This document shows positions 9,301-23,021 of a DNA stretch of 30,830 nucleotides, one piece after another. Location of the stretch: assembly GCA_049999805.1 (NCBI GenBank), contig JBNGIO010005931.1, forward strand, positions 1 to 30,830, written 5' to 3'. This stretch comes from Folioceros fuciformis. Taxonomy: Eukaryota; Anthocerotophyta; Anthocerotopsida; Anthocerotales. The notes under the pieces are model-generated. The model had not been told where the DNA came from, did not search any database, and saw nothing but the letters and a program-made list of their open reading frames with translations. The translations under genes were made by a program, and so were the position numbers. Numbering within the stretch: position 1 is the stretch's first letter; every line of letters starts with the position of its first letter.

Positions 9301-9994
9301 CCTCATCCTGATGAGGAGGTGCACCATCATCACCATCACTACTCAATTGTACCTCAACCTCCCACGGCAGCGCAGCAGGACGATAAGATGCTTGGATGTG
9401 CTGGTGTCCGATTAGGGCACCGGTGTGGTTCATCAAATGTGGCTGGACATGTTCAAGATGGATGTCATGCCCAGAGTGGTAGTAGCAACTGCCATGGAAG
9501 CAATGGGAATTTGAATGGGAGTGTGAATGGAAGTGCTTCTGGGAGCAATAACGCTGGCAAAGGAGGAAATGGAGATAGTGGGAACAACAATGGAAATGGG
9601 GATAGTGGCACAAATAATGCGACGCAGGGTAATAGCGGAAGCGGTAATGTGACCGGCTCGGGAGACATGGGAGTTGGTGGAACTGGCAATACCAATGGTG
9701 GTGGGAGTAGTGCACCAGTAGTTGGCTCTGAGACAACGAAGTTTTCAAGACGGGAAGCTGCGTTGAACAAGTTCCGGCAAAAGAGGAAGGAACGTTGTTT
9801 CGAGAAGAAGGTAAAATGCTCTACAATTTGTGAAAAGGAAAGGAATATTGATAAGTGAATATTGATGAATAAACTTGAATGTGCAGGTCCGTTATCAAAG
9901 TAGAAAACGACTGGCTGAGCAGCGGCCACGCGTTCGAGGACAATTTGTCAGGCAAGCCGTGTATGAATCGGCCGCTGGCGATGTTGAGCAATAA
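6305..9994 (+). CDS. PRR: Pseudo-response regulator (clock protein, PRR7/PRR3-like), 8 exons
   Basis: Nuclear transcriptional repressor of the circadian clock. Exons: 6305-6842, 7010-7171, 7270-7403, 7501-7662, 7830-8013, 8110-8563, 8724-9810, 9887-9994; 942 residues. All introns are GT-AG and all phases agree. Residues about 153-275 form the receiver domain: [12 protein letters not shown] (acidic cluster at 161-163), [11 protein letters not shown] (Asp206) and LVKPVRK (Lys258). Then come a Ser/Gly-rich linker, [14 protein letters not shown], and LELSLKR at 512-518, an EAR-type TOPLESS-recruiting motif. SAFSRY, a six-His run (745-750), a long Gly/Asn/Ser-rich stretch, and a C-terminal CCT DNA-binding domain at about 888-930 (last two exons) follow. 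Flowering-plant PRRs usually carry Glu at the phospho-acceptor site; here Asp is kept. The intron at 8014-8109 is 96 nt and open in frame. The upstream region holds evening-element and G-box words. The next gene is convergent, its stop 156 bases away. Confidence 0.95.
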
Positions 9995-10150
9995 CAAATC
10001 TTTCTTTCCGAAAAAACACATGTGCTAATGCGAAAAAAACCAGGAAAAATACATGTGCGAATGTGAAACAAAACACGCAACAAAGCATAAATTCAAAATT
10101 GATTATTCTCCATTTTTTCTACAACGATGTGAAAAAAGCTATAACCGTCG

Positions 10151-12153
<2,003 letters not shown>

Positions 12154-12275
12154 GCTGTATCCGGCGCAAGTGCGGTACAACGTGGCACTGGCTGAAGGGC
12201 TTGCCTTTCACGAATGCGAGAAACTTGGGATAAACGGACAACCAAGACCTCGGATTAAAACGATCAGCGAAGAAA
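12154..12275. promoter_or_regulatory. Short divergent promoter between GGB and the 12-exon gene
   Basis: Only 122 bases separate the two opposed start codons, or 176 if the second in-frame ATG of the right-hand gene (12330) is used. The interval must hold both 5' UTRs and the shared core promoter, or the UTRs must overlap. No TATA box is visible on either strand, as is common for bidirectional housekeeping promoters. Confidence 0.6.
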
Positions 12276-15200
12276 ATGAACCTACACAAGACACCCTGGT
12301 TGAACATCAGGCCAGGGTCGAGGCCCAGCATGGACCCGGGGCTCCGCTTAGAAGCTTGCGACACGTCTGAGCAGGCCTTGGAGCAAGGAGACTGGCAGTC
12401 TCTGCAAGAGCGCTGCCATGCCCGCCTCCTCGACCTCCACCAGAGCCAACCGGATAGCCTCTGCACCTTGCGGTCACTTCGTTGGGCCATTACTCTGTTG
12501 GAGCGCCTCGATGCGTCGTTGCCTGATTCCGCGGCTCCAGTTTCAGAGCCTGTTGCCCTGCTTGCTGGAGGCCCCTTGAAACGCAAGGCAGCTGCGCATG
12601 TCACTCCGGCTGCTCCCCACGTCAAGAGGCCCAGACAAGAGGTGCACGCAGTCGACTCCGCTGGCAAAGCCGGTTCTCGGACGGCGGAGCGCATACAAGT
12701 CCGGCTCGCTCTGCGTGACGTCTCTGTCCTCATCAAGTTCGTAAGCCACTGCCTGCTGCTTAGCTTGGACCAGCGGCCTCTGACCCCGGGAGTCGACGAC
12801 GACGACAATCATTCGGACAATGTAGAATCTTTTGAGAACGCTCCACACTTTGCGCTTGCCAAACATGTTCCACTCGATGTTTCCGATTCCAACAAGAGCA
12901 TGTGGTTGTACCGGTGGCTAGTCAAGACGTTGCTCTGGGTCCCTGCTAATACCGCAAGTGACAGCGACCTCAACGTTGCTGCAATGGATTGGCTGGTTGC
13001 TTATCTGACCATAGCCGATCCTGCAGGCGTCATCAGGGTGGTATTTGAAGACCTCACGTGTGAGCTTCTTGACATGCAATCAAAAGGCTCAGGAGTGTTG
13101 GCTGCTTATAGGCGCCGGGTCAGCGTCTTCGAATTTGCCGCATTAAGGTGGGAAGAGTCTTCACTGTGATCATTGTTCTTGTCCTCGCACTCCGAACTCT
13201 TTCCTTGACCCCTTTGCCTTCAACATATTCCGTTGCTCCTGACGGACTGATCACCTGTGTTTGTTCTTGCTCGTGCGGGTCACCTGACTTGGATAATGAC
13301 AACTTGCTGAAACAGGATGCCGGAGCAGTTGTACTTCGTTTTATTGCCGTCCTTGCCCTGTTTATCTTTGAACGCTGGAGGAGTGGAGCTTTCGAGCATG
13401 CAGAAATGGAAGAGCGGGCAGTCTGTCCCCACCAGCTATATAAGCGTGTGGCTTGCTTTGGCTAGTATCAGTAGATGTCTTCTTCGTGCGTTTGTCCAGC
13501 TTTGGGTGCCTCCCCGTGATTATCAGACTGGTGTAATATGGTGCAATTGGCTCCTGGGATGTAAGGAAGAAGCAAGTTTGTTCCCCAAAATTTCGGAGGT
13601 GTTTGAGGTGAGACGCTAACCCCAACGTTATTACTTGTGTGCTAATAATCTGCAGGGCCAGATTGGCGTCTGTAGTGTTTCTGGCTTGCTCAGACCAGAA
13701 GAATTTCTCGTGGGATAGAGTTTTTGCTGCCTTTATTTCTTGCCAGCTCAAAACCACATCTTTGCTGTGGCTCTAACTCATGTTGGATTGGAAACACTCT
13801 GACGTTTGCATTAATATCAATCAAGCATGCCTGAAACAGAGGAAGTCCTATTGATTTGCTGAAAAATTGAGCACTTGTGCAATATTGCTGGTCTCTAATC
13901 TCTATCGAAACGTGGTGATAGGGTCTGGATTTCGAGGAACAATGTGTGAGGACCTGGCTATGTGCACTACTGAAAAGGCGGCTTGCAGAGCTTGCTCCTG
14001 TGGCTGCAGATATTGTTGTCTTACTGTACCGCAGTGCTCAACAGCATGAGACTCAGCTGGTTGAGGATGTGGGTGGACTTGCATGCGAACTTCTAGAAGT
14101 TATCTTGTCACAACTTGCACGCTGTCTTCTCTCCGGATGCCCTGGTAACGTATGCATATTTAGCTAGAAATTCTTGATAGGCTATTGGCAGCAAAGGTGG
14201 GTTGAATGTGAATGTCTGTTGGATAGCTAAAGAGAATATAGCATTTCCGCTGGCAGGTTTTGCCTGGCTGAAGCATGGGCTTTGATCTTACAGGTGCTAG
14301 CTTTGCCAGAAACGCAAACCATTTGGCATACGCTAGTGGAGCTATTTCGTGTGTAGACAACCTGAAGGAGAATGTGAATCGTCTGTGGGATGTGCTGCTC
14401 GAATTATCACCTGCGGGTGTGTGTGGCTCGTGTGCGGGTGCTAGAAACGAAATATTTATGTTGATGGATAGGAGGACACTTCCCCTGGATCGTGCAATCA
14501 CAGGTGATCATAAGATGTATGAAGGGAGCCAGATTGGTTGGCCGTGCCTGCGAGCTAAATTTATCTTTTCTCAGATTTGTTCCCTTGGCATGGTGGTCTG
14601 TGAGGAGAATGTCATTGCAGACTTGCTGGTCCAGGGAACGGGTTTGACTTTTCATGCGGACGGCCAGATAGATGTGAATTCCATGGAGAGATTATCGATT
14701 ATTATGAACGTCACACAGTTTCTTGTGACACACTGGGCCATGCAGCCTGCTGTGAAATCCTGGGCACTGAAGCTTTGCAGATTGCTGCAAGTCGTTGATG
14801 AAAAGCAGGTTAGAACAGCTTGCTCCTGGTTGTAAACACGTGTCAGAAATTTTTTTCGATTGTTCCGGCCTCAAAACTGCAAAAGTATGGATTGAATGGT
14901 CACCATTCAATAATTGACGTGGCAACTCTTTCGTTTTCGCAGATGCCAATACCAAGTTATTGTGATGACATCGTTGTGACCTTTGCAGGTCTTGTCTATA
15001 ATGGCTACCATTAGGGTACTACTTTCACCAACCATGTGGCGGAAGAACACACTGGTGTCCGGAACGTTCCTTGGGAATCTGGTGTTTGAGGAGGTGGAGC
15101 AGTCAGGAATAGCATGGAAGTCTGTGTGGCAACTTATGCGCCAGCTTTTCCATTGCGGGTGGCCGCAGTACATTGCTTTGTTGAACCGGGACCAAGCATG

Positions 15201-17471
15201 GGAGATGAAGTTCTCTGTTCTGAATGTTCTCCGACTCCTCCCCTCTGGTGAAGAAAGTGAACACGGAGCTGCGCTGCACCTGAAGGTATGTGACATGGAA
15301 TTTTCTGTGTTGCAGCTGAGTGCAATTTGTGACTTGCCTACTTGACTGTGAGGGTATCAGCCAGGCAATGTTGAGAGCATTGTTTCTAGATTATGTTACT
15401 GCTTTTTTCAGCTGCTTTAAGGCCCTTGTGCAACAAAATGTTGGGCCATCGTATAGCAGCCGTGCATCTTCTTATTGTAGAGAGCTGCCTTTATTTTACC
15501 GTGGGCAGTTTCAATGTATGTGTGTTGGGTCAGATGTAACTTGTGTGCGGTGAGCTGGACTGAGTGGCCGTGAGTCATGTCAGCCCTCAAGCTCTGTAGG
15601 AAGTAAGGTCTAGTGACCCCTACTCTGGTGCTAACGCTGTGCACTTGGTTGCAGTGTGCGTTGAAGATTTTTTGTCACCTCCTTCAAGAGCTGTACGCAA
15701 TGTTTTATGCACCTGATGGGAAGACTGCAGTGAATAATGGGCAGTTGACGTGTGTCAATTCGAGGTGGCATTATGTGCGAGTCATTGAGCAGCTGAAGAA
15801 GATAATAGCTGATCATGGAGCTCTCAGACCATCGAGCTTCACTTTGGTAAGGTGTTGACCGTCTTCCGCTCTAATTCGTGAGGTCCCTTTTCTGTCTAGC
15901 CAATTTGTGGAGAGCATTGGATTTAATTTTTGCAGATGGTAAACAATCTCCTGGACTTCTCCTTCAGCCTATGTGGGCGTGAGCAAAGGATTACAGGAGT
16001 TGCATCCCAGGATGGTATGCTCATAGACATGTCATCAAAAGATTTTCCTCATGTGCAACTGTTGACTGCCTAACATCTGCTAGGCAGTCGAATATTCTTT
16101 CAGTTTCTGCCTAAAGTATGTATCCTGGACTCTTCCTGAACTTCGAGTGATTTGTCTCCATGACAGGAGATGTGTCCTCGACCTATGTTGGAGCTGATTT
16201 ACTGCGATTTCATCATGTGCATATACCTTCACAAAGGCAACGAGGTGGTAGAATAAGTACTAGGATAGCCAGCGAGCTTGGCATCCTTCTAAGGACAACC
16301 TTGGAAAGGGGAATTCTTGAGGCCTCAGACAAGGGACGCAGTCATTATTGGCCTAGCAACCCTGCCGCAATACTTGCTGCCATTATCACAACTCGGATGG
16401 AAACACCACATGAAATGCCCATGACCAGGGAGCAATATGAGGAGGCAAGAAGAACGCGTGTGTTCACCCGTATATTTTGTTTTACAGAGTGGAATTTTGT
16501 GGTCCTGACCGTGCCCATCTGCAGATACTACCAAAACAGGTTTCTTCACCAAGGCATGTCTATCTGATGGAATGCTTCAATAGAAATCCTTTCCTCTTTG
16601 AGGTAAAGGAAGATCTGAAACTTAAATGCAGCCTTGTTCTCTAGAAAGTATGCTTCTGATGTCTCCAACGTCTGCACAGATCTTGCAGCTAGTCTTCGAG
16701 CATGGTGAAAAACAAGAGGCATTGCAGTGTGCAGAGCTTACCCGCACCCTTGTTGCAGATTGTATAGTCCAATTCCACAGCGCATTTCGCTCTCAGCAGC
16801 CGTCTGTGGGTTTCATGAAGGTCAGAAGTCAGGAAATAATTATTTTTAATGGAGAGATCAATTGCTGGATCTCTCACCCTGCACTACTCGGATTCTGTAC
16901 GCTGTTTTGTTGTGATGTCAGTGATCTCTTTTGTGACACAGGCAGAGGACATGGAGTTATCAGCACGAACTCAATTGTCCAGACTGATTCACCTGGTTTC
17001 ATTGAGTGGTTGGCTGCCAGAGGCACTTGTTAATAGTAAAGAGATAGTGCCAGTGGTAGATGGGCCTTGCATAGCAGACCTGTTATTGCTGGTATGGCGC
17101 TGCATGCACCATGGCATGACTGGTGGTGCAAAGGGTTGGCTGGGCGCAGACACCCTAGAGAGCATCACAGGTGCTCACCAATCACAGGTATGAGAAGCCT
17201 GCCTGAGCAATTGAAGGTACCAGCATGAAATGTGGTGTCCATCCTGTGTAAAGATCCCGGTTGGCTGTCAGTTCGCCTGGTGTGGCTGCTTTGGGTGTGG
17301 TATGATCAATTCATGCGATGCTGTCTGTGTACGTCTCTACAGGTATGTACCCCAGAAGGTGGTAGTATGGGAGTGTCTGCCCCACGTAGTTTGTGGGAGA
17401 GTACATTTTTATCCATTCTTCGTCGAAACATTATTCAGCTGGGACCTTATGTGGCGCATGTCACTCCCTGA
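12276..17471 (+). CDS. Unrecognised large protein with a nuclear-localisation-type basic patch, 12 exons
   Basis: I do not recognise the family. Exons: 12276-13147, 13316-13607, 13922-14144, 14294-14808, 14989-15285, 15655-15846, 15936-16014, 16167-16459, 16525-16602, 16680-16820, 16942-17187, 17343-17471; total 3357 bases, 1118 residues, all phases consistent with GT-AG introns. Residues 101-120 hold a bipartite basic patch (LKRKAAAHV...HVKRPR), suggesting nuclear location, followed by an acidic run (DDDD). The rest is mostly long amphipathic helices (for example LACELLEVILSQLARCLL, NRLWDVLLELSP, RLIHLVSLSGWLPEALV), which suggests a helical-repeat scaffold such as HEAT. No catalytic motif or transmembrane cluster is evident. 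An ATG at 12330 has a better start context (A at -3, G at +4). Least certain is the 13316-13607 exon and its junction to 13922. The gene shares a short promoter with GGB and converges on STT3. Confidence 0.75.
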
Positions 17472-17621
17472 GGAAGATGTGTAAGCTGGCATTCCCATTT
17501 CCTTCTGATGTAGCCAGTGGAAAAGTGAAGGAAATGAACTGTTCGATTTTTCATTTCCTAAGAACTACAGTCGAGAAACTTCGTCCACCGATGTCGATAT
17601 AAAAGACGCCATTTCTATTCT
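17472..17621. other. Convergent 3' spacer
   Basis: 150 bases separate the stop codon of the 12-exon gene (+) from that of STT3 (-). The interval must hold both 3' UTRs, so the transcripts probably overlap tail to tail. Confidence 0.6.
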
Positions 17622-20600
17622 TTACCAGCGATTGTCAGGATGTTTCACTTTGTACACCCTAACTATCCAGTTCGACGTTGTGAAGGCTTCCTCCAAGGAC
17701 TCCAGCTGTATGTCCTTCTTCCCTATCTCCACGCCGCGAGCTCGGTCCCATCTGAAAGAGATAGTTAAGACAGACAACAGAACACAAGACACTTCGGCTT
17801 TGAGCAAATCCATAGGTCAACAGACAAGGAAACCTTTTGCTGCGTCACCTGCAGTGTATACACCAAGGTTTAGATAAAACATACCCAGGAGGTCGTCCAT
17901 ATTCTGTGCTTACTTCCCCAAACCTGTAATAGCATAATTTGTACCTGACCCAACCACGATCAATTTAAATTTAGTCCACACGCAAGCGGAAGTGCGTAAG
18001 AGACGCATGCAGAAGACCCCCACTCAGCCACCCGGATAACATCCAAAATCCTTCCGATCTTCCATCCCACTTCACGAAACTCACATGAGAGAATTCAACA
18101 TTGCAGGTGCCGCATCCTTGTCAACCCGATACTCGCCACTTTTCAAAAAGTCGGGTTCTCTAATAGATGGGAAGACGCCACTCCCAATCCGAACCATCCA
18201 CAAAAACCTGCCAGAACTCAGGGTCGCACACAAAACCGTGACCTCAACCAACAACTCTGCTTTCAACCTAACTAAGAGGGGAAACTCTAATGCAGACTCC
18301 AACTCCCTGCCATTGAATTGGGAAGACCGTACGGAAGAAGGCCCACTTACTTGTTGATGTCGTCAGAGGAGTAACCTGTAACCCCGCCAAAAACTACAAG
18401 CACGTAGTTGACATCCAGATACTGCATAATCCCATATGCATCGTCTTCAAGGGAGGACATCGCCCTCCCAACTGTGGCAATGTGTGTGTTATTCCAAGTA
18501 TTATTGTCTACAATCACAGTACGATTGGCCATGGCCGTGATCTGGTACCCATAATCCCACCAGGACATAACTTTTGCGTCGGGTGGAGTATTATGTCGCA
18601 ACCAAAAATATGCCTCGCGGAAGTCATCAAAGATAACTCGTTCACCGTTGCTTTGCCTTGCTGCGAGAACAATAGATGGGGACGAGTATGCTTCTGACGT
18701 CACCCACGTGCAGTGCCCAACAAAATTAAGAAGCAAATATAGAACACCGAACACCAAGACAAAAGAGCATTCCTTTTGAAATGGCAGGGGCTCATTTCCC
18801 ATCTGCGATAACAGTAAAATCCATTAACAGAAGAATCTCGACTGTCAGGATGATATAAAATCAACCGAGAGCAAAACCTGGCAAACCCAACAAAATCTAA
18901 CCCGAAAAATAAACTCAGCTAGACATTGGAGATGAATTCAGCAAGCAGACACCTCAAGAGAAACCCTGCCCTCAACAGGCACCTGCAGCCTTCTTTACAG
19001 CTGGTACTTGACTAGCTCTGTGAAGACTTGAATCTATAGGGTCCACATGAAGAATGAGAGTACTCACCTTTGGAGATATTTTGACGCTGCCAGCTTGCTT
19101 GACAGGGGCAGGAAGAGGGGGATGCTCGCGAAAAAGTCCCATCAAAGTTTTAAGAGTTCCAGACACTGCAACAGCAGCGACAAGACATATTGCAGGGCTA
19201 GCAACTAGGATCAGGCGCACCATAACCCCAGCAAAATATAAGCTAGTCAGTGCATAGATGACAATGAAGACAGTTGCCTCGTTGAGCCTTTTGAAGCAGA
19301 AGTAGAGCCCAGCTGGAAACAGAAAAAGCAGTGCATGGAAGTCGAACATGAAAGAAGACCACGATGTTGGCTGATGCTCAGAAACAGAGGCGATTATAGG
19401 GATGTGATCTTTAGCATATGTTGGATCCAACAATGAATAGAACCTGCCTGTCCAGGGGGAAATGTAGCCACTTGCTAAGCCCAATCCCAGTCCACAAGCA
19501 CCAAGGATTGCAGTAGCTGTAACAGTAATTCTCACAAACGCTTGAAACAACATTAAGTCTCCTAGCTGCTGTTTCACAGAATCAACAACGTAGTACACCT
19601 GCAAAGACACCACACACAGCACACTGAGCCTCCTGTGTAACAGATGGACAGGCTTAAACCTTCAGGACATAGCAACCTCGTCAGTGAACCAACAATGTCT
19701 CCAAAGTGCAATGCGTGAGTGCAGTAATTCAGTGCGTTTTCATTCAATGCACACAAACCCTGAGGAGACGAGATCACACTGCTAAGGCACAAAAGGATAT
19801 TCCAGCTCCTGTGTGGAAATACAGCACACCCACTTCTGTCTAAGTGCATAAGCACATGCAAAGCGTAGAAAGGCAAGGAGCATGCACATGCAACCAACTG
19901 ATGACGAGGGTTAGCTACCTGCAACAAGAAGAACACACCCAATGCAGCCATATGTTCTCCCGACTGTATGTGCTGGAAACCCACGAAACGGATCTGCATT
20001 GCAAGGAGCATTCCCAGAATGTACAGCGTGTTGTAGGCAATGTACAGCCGGAGAGAGTACCTCCCCATCACCAGTAGCACTATGACGTACATCGGTATTA
20101 AGTTGATGATAAAAATATAGCCCCCCCAGGCAGACACCATGTAAAAATATGCAAACGCAGAAGCAACTGACCATGCAAGCAAGCCTGTATTAACTGCCTT
20201 CACGAATAAGTAAAAAGTAAGTAGTAGAGCAAAAATGGCAACACCCTCATTGTCGTAGGAGCCTGCAACAGACCGAGAAATATACCCAGGACAAATTGCT
20301 ATAAATGCTGCTGCAATCAAACCGGTCCCAGTGTCCCTGAGCTGCTTCCCAAACAAGTAAGCCACTACAGTAGTGTTCGAGGCGAAAAACGGAGCCGTCA
20401 GGACGCACACGTCTCGTATGTGCACGAAGAACCTTAGAAATCTCAGTAGCCAGTATAAAAGCGCCGCTGTCACCATGAGCCCTGGATACAAGGTCCCACC
20501 GATGATGCGGCCAAGAGGATACCAGCTTTCATAGTCGAACCAGTTCCAAAATTCATAGAATCCTTTCTCTGTCAGGAACAGTGTCGTCCTGTAGTTGAAA

Positions 20601-20785
20601 TAAGGATCGAATTCATGAATGACACTCTCGTATCTAAGCACACTAAAGAGCCGAGTAGCGAAAGCTAGAACATAGATCAAGATCAACGTCCCCACACGAA
20701 TCAGAAGCTCCTGCTGTTTCGTCCTAAGCTTCAAGTCCTTGGCAACGCCCGACATGGCCTCGACTGCCCAAGAATAACGATCCAT
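17622..20785 (-). CDS. STT3: Oligosaccharyltransferase catalytic subunit STT3, 6 exons
   Basis: Polytopic ER membrane enzyme that transfers the preassembled glycan from dolichol pyrophosphate to Asn in N-X-S/T sequons. Exons (minus): 20785-19919, 19598-19068, 18802-18351, 18207-18085, 17944-17885, 17751-17622; 720 residues, close to Arabidopsis STT3B. Diagnostic parts: the first DxD-type loop EFDPYFNYR with Asp60, GTLYPGLM, the SVSEHQP loop (360-366), the catalytic-site motif WWDYGYQ (547-553) followed by [11 protein letters not shown], and the conserved tail [18 protein letters not shown]. Many hydrophobic segments in exons 1 and 2 give the multi-spanning topology. The usual GYDRARG near the end reads GWDRARG. 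Retention of the second intron stays open for about 30 codons and then stops. The gene is divergent from the F-box gene. Confidence 0.95.
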
Positions 20786-21045
20786 CCTCTTCTAACCTGC
20801 AGGGCCGGGAGAAATGGCTGATCAGAGACATACACGTCCTGTGTCCGATCCTGGACGCGCAAGGCCCCCAGTTCAGAAGCTGCACTAGTGCTTACACAAT
20901 GAGTCCACACAATACGATAGTGCCCTAGTTTTAGGTCTGTTACCCTTCTCCCATCACAGTTTGGTGTGAACGGATAGTCAAGGTCAGTCCCGCTAACTGC
21001 GACCTTTCTAGCTGGCCCTTGGTGGTGTTTCTCTCGCTTCCGGTG
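20786..21045. promoter_or_regulatory. Divergent promoter between STT3 and the F-box gene
   Basis: 260 bases separate the two opposed ATG codons and contain both upstream regions. No clear TATA box is seen. This is the second divergent pair in the island. Confidence 0.5.
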
Positions 21046-22500
21046 ATGGATTGTAGAGTGGACCGCAAAGCTGCAGGGGCGTGTGAAGCGCCTGTTTTGG
21101 ATGTGCTCCATGAAGACTGTGTGTCCAAGATTGTCTCCTTCCTATCAGCTACAGACATTGCGGCCTTCTCAGTATCATGTGAAAAGATGAGAAGGTTGTG
21201 CGCAGACGACAGTAAGGTCTGGCGAGAAGTTTGCGAGCGGCGATGGGGCGCTCATACATCGCTTGCCAGTTGGAGGACGGGATGTGTTTCCTTCCGAGCT
21301 ATTCACGATGTACTAATTGAATGGGAGAATCTTATTGGCTACTGGAGGGGCGTGGGGACTGCCGATGCTCCCTTCCTGGTTGTGTTTGAATGGATGCCCC
21401 GCTGCGTTATGGCCTTCCGCTTGCTCCACTCTCAGCCAGGAAGTTTACAAGTTCGCAAGGTTCCGTTCCTCCGTTTGGGCCTGACATGTGAAGGCAGAGC
21501 TGTCTGCTTTGTTTTGCCCAGGTTGTCGTCACCTGGAGTTGCGTCGGATGAAGGTGCTCGATGTAAGAGTGTCTCGCCACCTAAGAGACAGACCATGCCC
21601 GTGAGTGACTGGGGAGTACTCGACTTTGACCTCCCTCTTCCGGCCAACCTGGCTGAGGTGAGCTTAAGTTTTGCAGCTAAACATCACCTCGTTGTGGATT
21701 ATGACGGGCAAAGGCAACCGTGTGTAGTGAGACAGTCGGCCACGGCCGCTGCTCTTGCCTCGTTTGGAGCTATGGACACATACAATTTATCTAGACCCCC
21801 TGGCAGTGTAGAGGTGGGCTCCTTGGCGTGTAGTCAGTCGAATCCTTTTCATCGGGAGATATGTGAATTTCTATCTAGGAAAGTGGCGGGCTCCGGAGGT
21901 GCCAGTGCTTGTAGAAAGCAAAGACGGAAACTCAAAGCGGAGTCAGATGATCCTCAGCATTTTGTTAAAATCGTAGACTGCTGCCCCACGGCCAGTCGCC
22001 CATTTCAAGGGCTTTGGAAGGTATTGAATTGCAGGTCTTTGAAGGGGTCTTCAGTCTCGGGACACGCGCATTGTTCCAGCAAGTTTTATCTATGCGTTTT
22101 GTGTCCTCTGTTTGTGTTGTAGGGCGTCGGTCTCTCGCAGGAACTGGTCTTTATTCTCCTTTCATACAAGGATGATAACGAGGTAACATGCCGTGGCATT
22201 GGCGCCTCCTCAGACTTTGCCCCGTGGGAACGTGTCGTTTGGAATACCAACCGTGTAGGTGAGTGCACTATGCTGAATGCGGGACCAGGAAGTTGTGGCG
22301 CGTCGTCCTCATTTGACAACAGTGCTGGCCGGGCATTTCATGACGGAAACGCTCAAGCCATGGATGATGGACATACGCCGTTACATAAGACTGGAAGAGT
22401 ATGGCGGTATGCAAAGGATGGTATTGGTATGAGTTTGCCAAATTCAGAGCTTTCCATGAACTTCCGGCTGGTATGCCGGGACGGTCGGGGATTCGATTAG
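21046..22500 (+). CDS. F-box protein of the At3g12350/At5g39450-like type, 2 exons
   Basis: Probable substrate receptor of an SCF ubiquitin ligase. Exons 21046-22020 and 22123-22500, joined in phase 0; 450 residues. The F-box lies at about 18-64 (VLHEDCVSKIVSFLSATD, then SKVWREVCERRWG). It is followed by ENLIGYWRG and a long domain seen in a small conserved plant F-box family, with KQRRKLKAES, HFVKIVDCCPTASRPFQGLW at the end of exon 1 and VWRYAKDGIGM near the C-terminus. The family assignment is by remembered similarity to Arabidopsis members; the target substrates are unknown. The open frame extends upstream without an ATG to 21019, so I chose the first ATG at 21046. AATAAA words lie about 300 bases downstream. 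Confidence 0.85.
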
Positions 22501-22788
22501 GGCTTGTAGATGGGAAGAGGCTGCTGAGTTCTTCAATATAGGTGGTGTATGTTGCATTTCACCTGGTCAGGTGGAAGAGAGTTCGTTGGAAGTCCTCGAC
22601 CCCACGTCCACTATTTATGTTATGCGAACTTTCTTTGGCCATTAGCTTGTTTATGTCGCCATCCAGGGTCGTTACTCTCTCTTTTTCTTTCCAATCTTAC
22701 ACTCGTGTTTGCAACGTCGTTTCTGCTGACATCAGGCGGGCGGCGCAGTGGGGTATATGTACATTCGGGCTTTTTTGGAGTTTTACGG

Positions 22789-22819
22789 AATAAAAGTACT
22801 GGTGCGTTTGTGGAATAAA
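22789..22819 (+). terminator. Paired AATAAA polyadenylation words
   Basis: AATAAA occurs at 22789-22794 and again at 22814-22819, about 290-320 bases after the F-box stop codon. They are plausible polyadenylation signals for that gene; plant signals are loose, so this is tentative. Confidence 0.35.
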
Positions 22820-23021
22820 AATACCGTTGGATTTGCAGAATCAAAGGATAGATGTGTGCCGTTGAGTTTGTGTGATACACGGGGTTTCCAACATTTTTGC
22901 ACGGTTGCACTATTTAAAAGATCAGTATGATAACTACGTAATGAAACTGGCACGAGGTCTTTGGGGGAAGAGTAGCTTCCAACAATGGGACTAGATATTG
23001 CCGGGATCCTCGATGACAGTG

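Noticed and set aside
9020-9748. Long minus-strand open frame of 242 codons, rich in His, Ser and Cys
   Set aside because: It is antisense to the low-complexity exon 7 of the clock gene, where Gly/Asn/Ser codons suppress stops on the opposite strand. The plus-strand reading is clearly the PRR protein.
13656-13709. Possible 18-codon extra exon in the 12-exon gene
   Set aside because: It keeps phase, but would need a 48-nt intron before it, which is too short to be likely in a plant. A direct splice from the strong donor at 13607 to 13922 also keeps phase.
15320-15553. Open frame inside the 369-nt intron of the 12-exon gene
   Set aside because: It does not join in phase with the flanking exons, and the direct junction 15285/15655 gives a continuous protein.
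12276-17471. Assigning the 12-exon gene to a Mediator subunit such as MED12, MED23 or MED33
   Set aside because: Size and helical character are suggestive, but none of the family motifs I could recall matched the translated exons, so no name was given.
22542-22930. Several overlapping open frames downstream of the F-box gene
   Set aside because: No domain or splice support. The region looks like the F-box 3' UTR with polyadenylation words and spacer.
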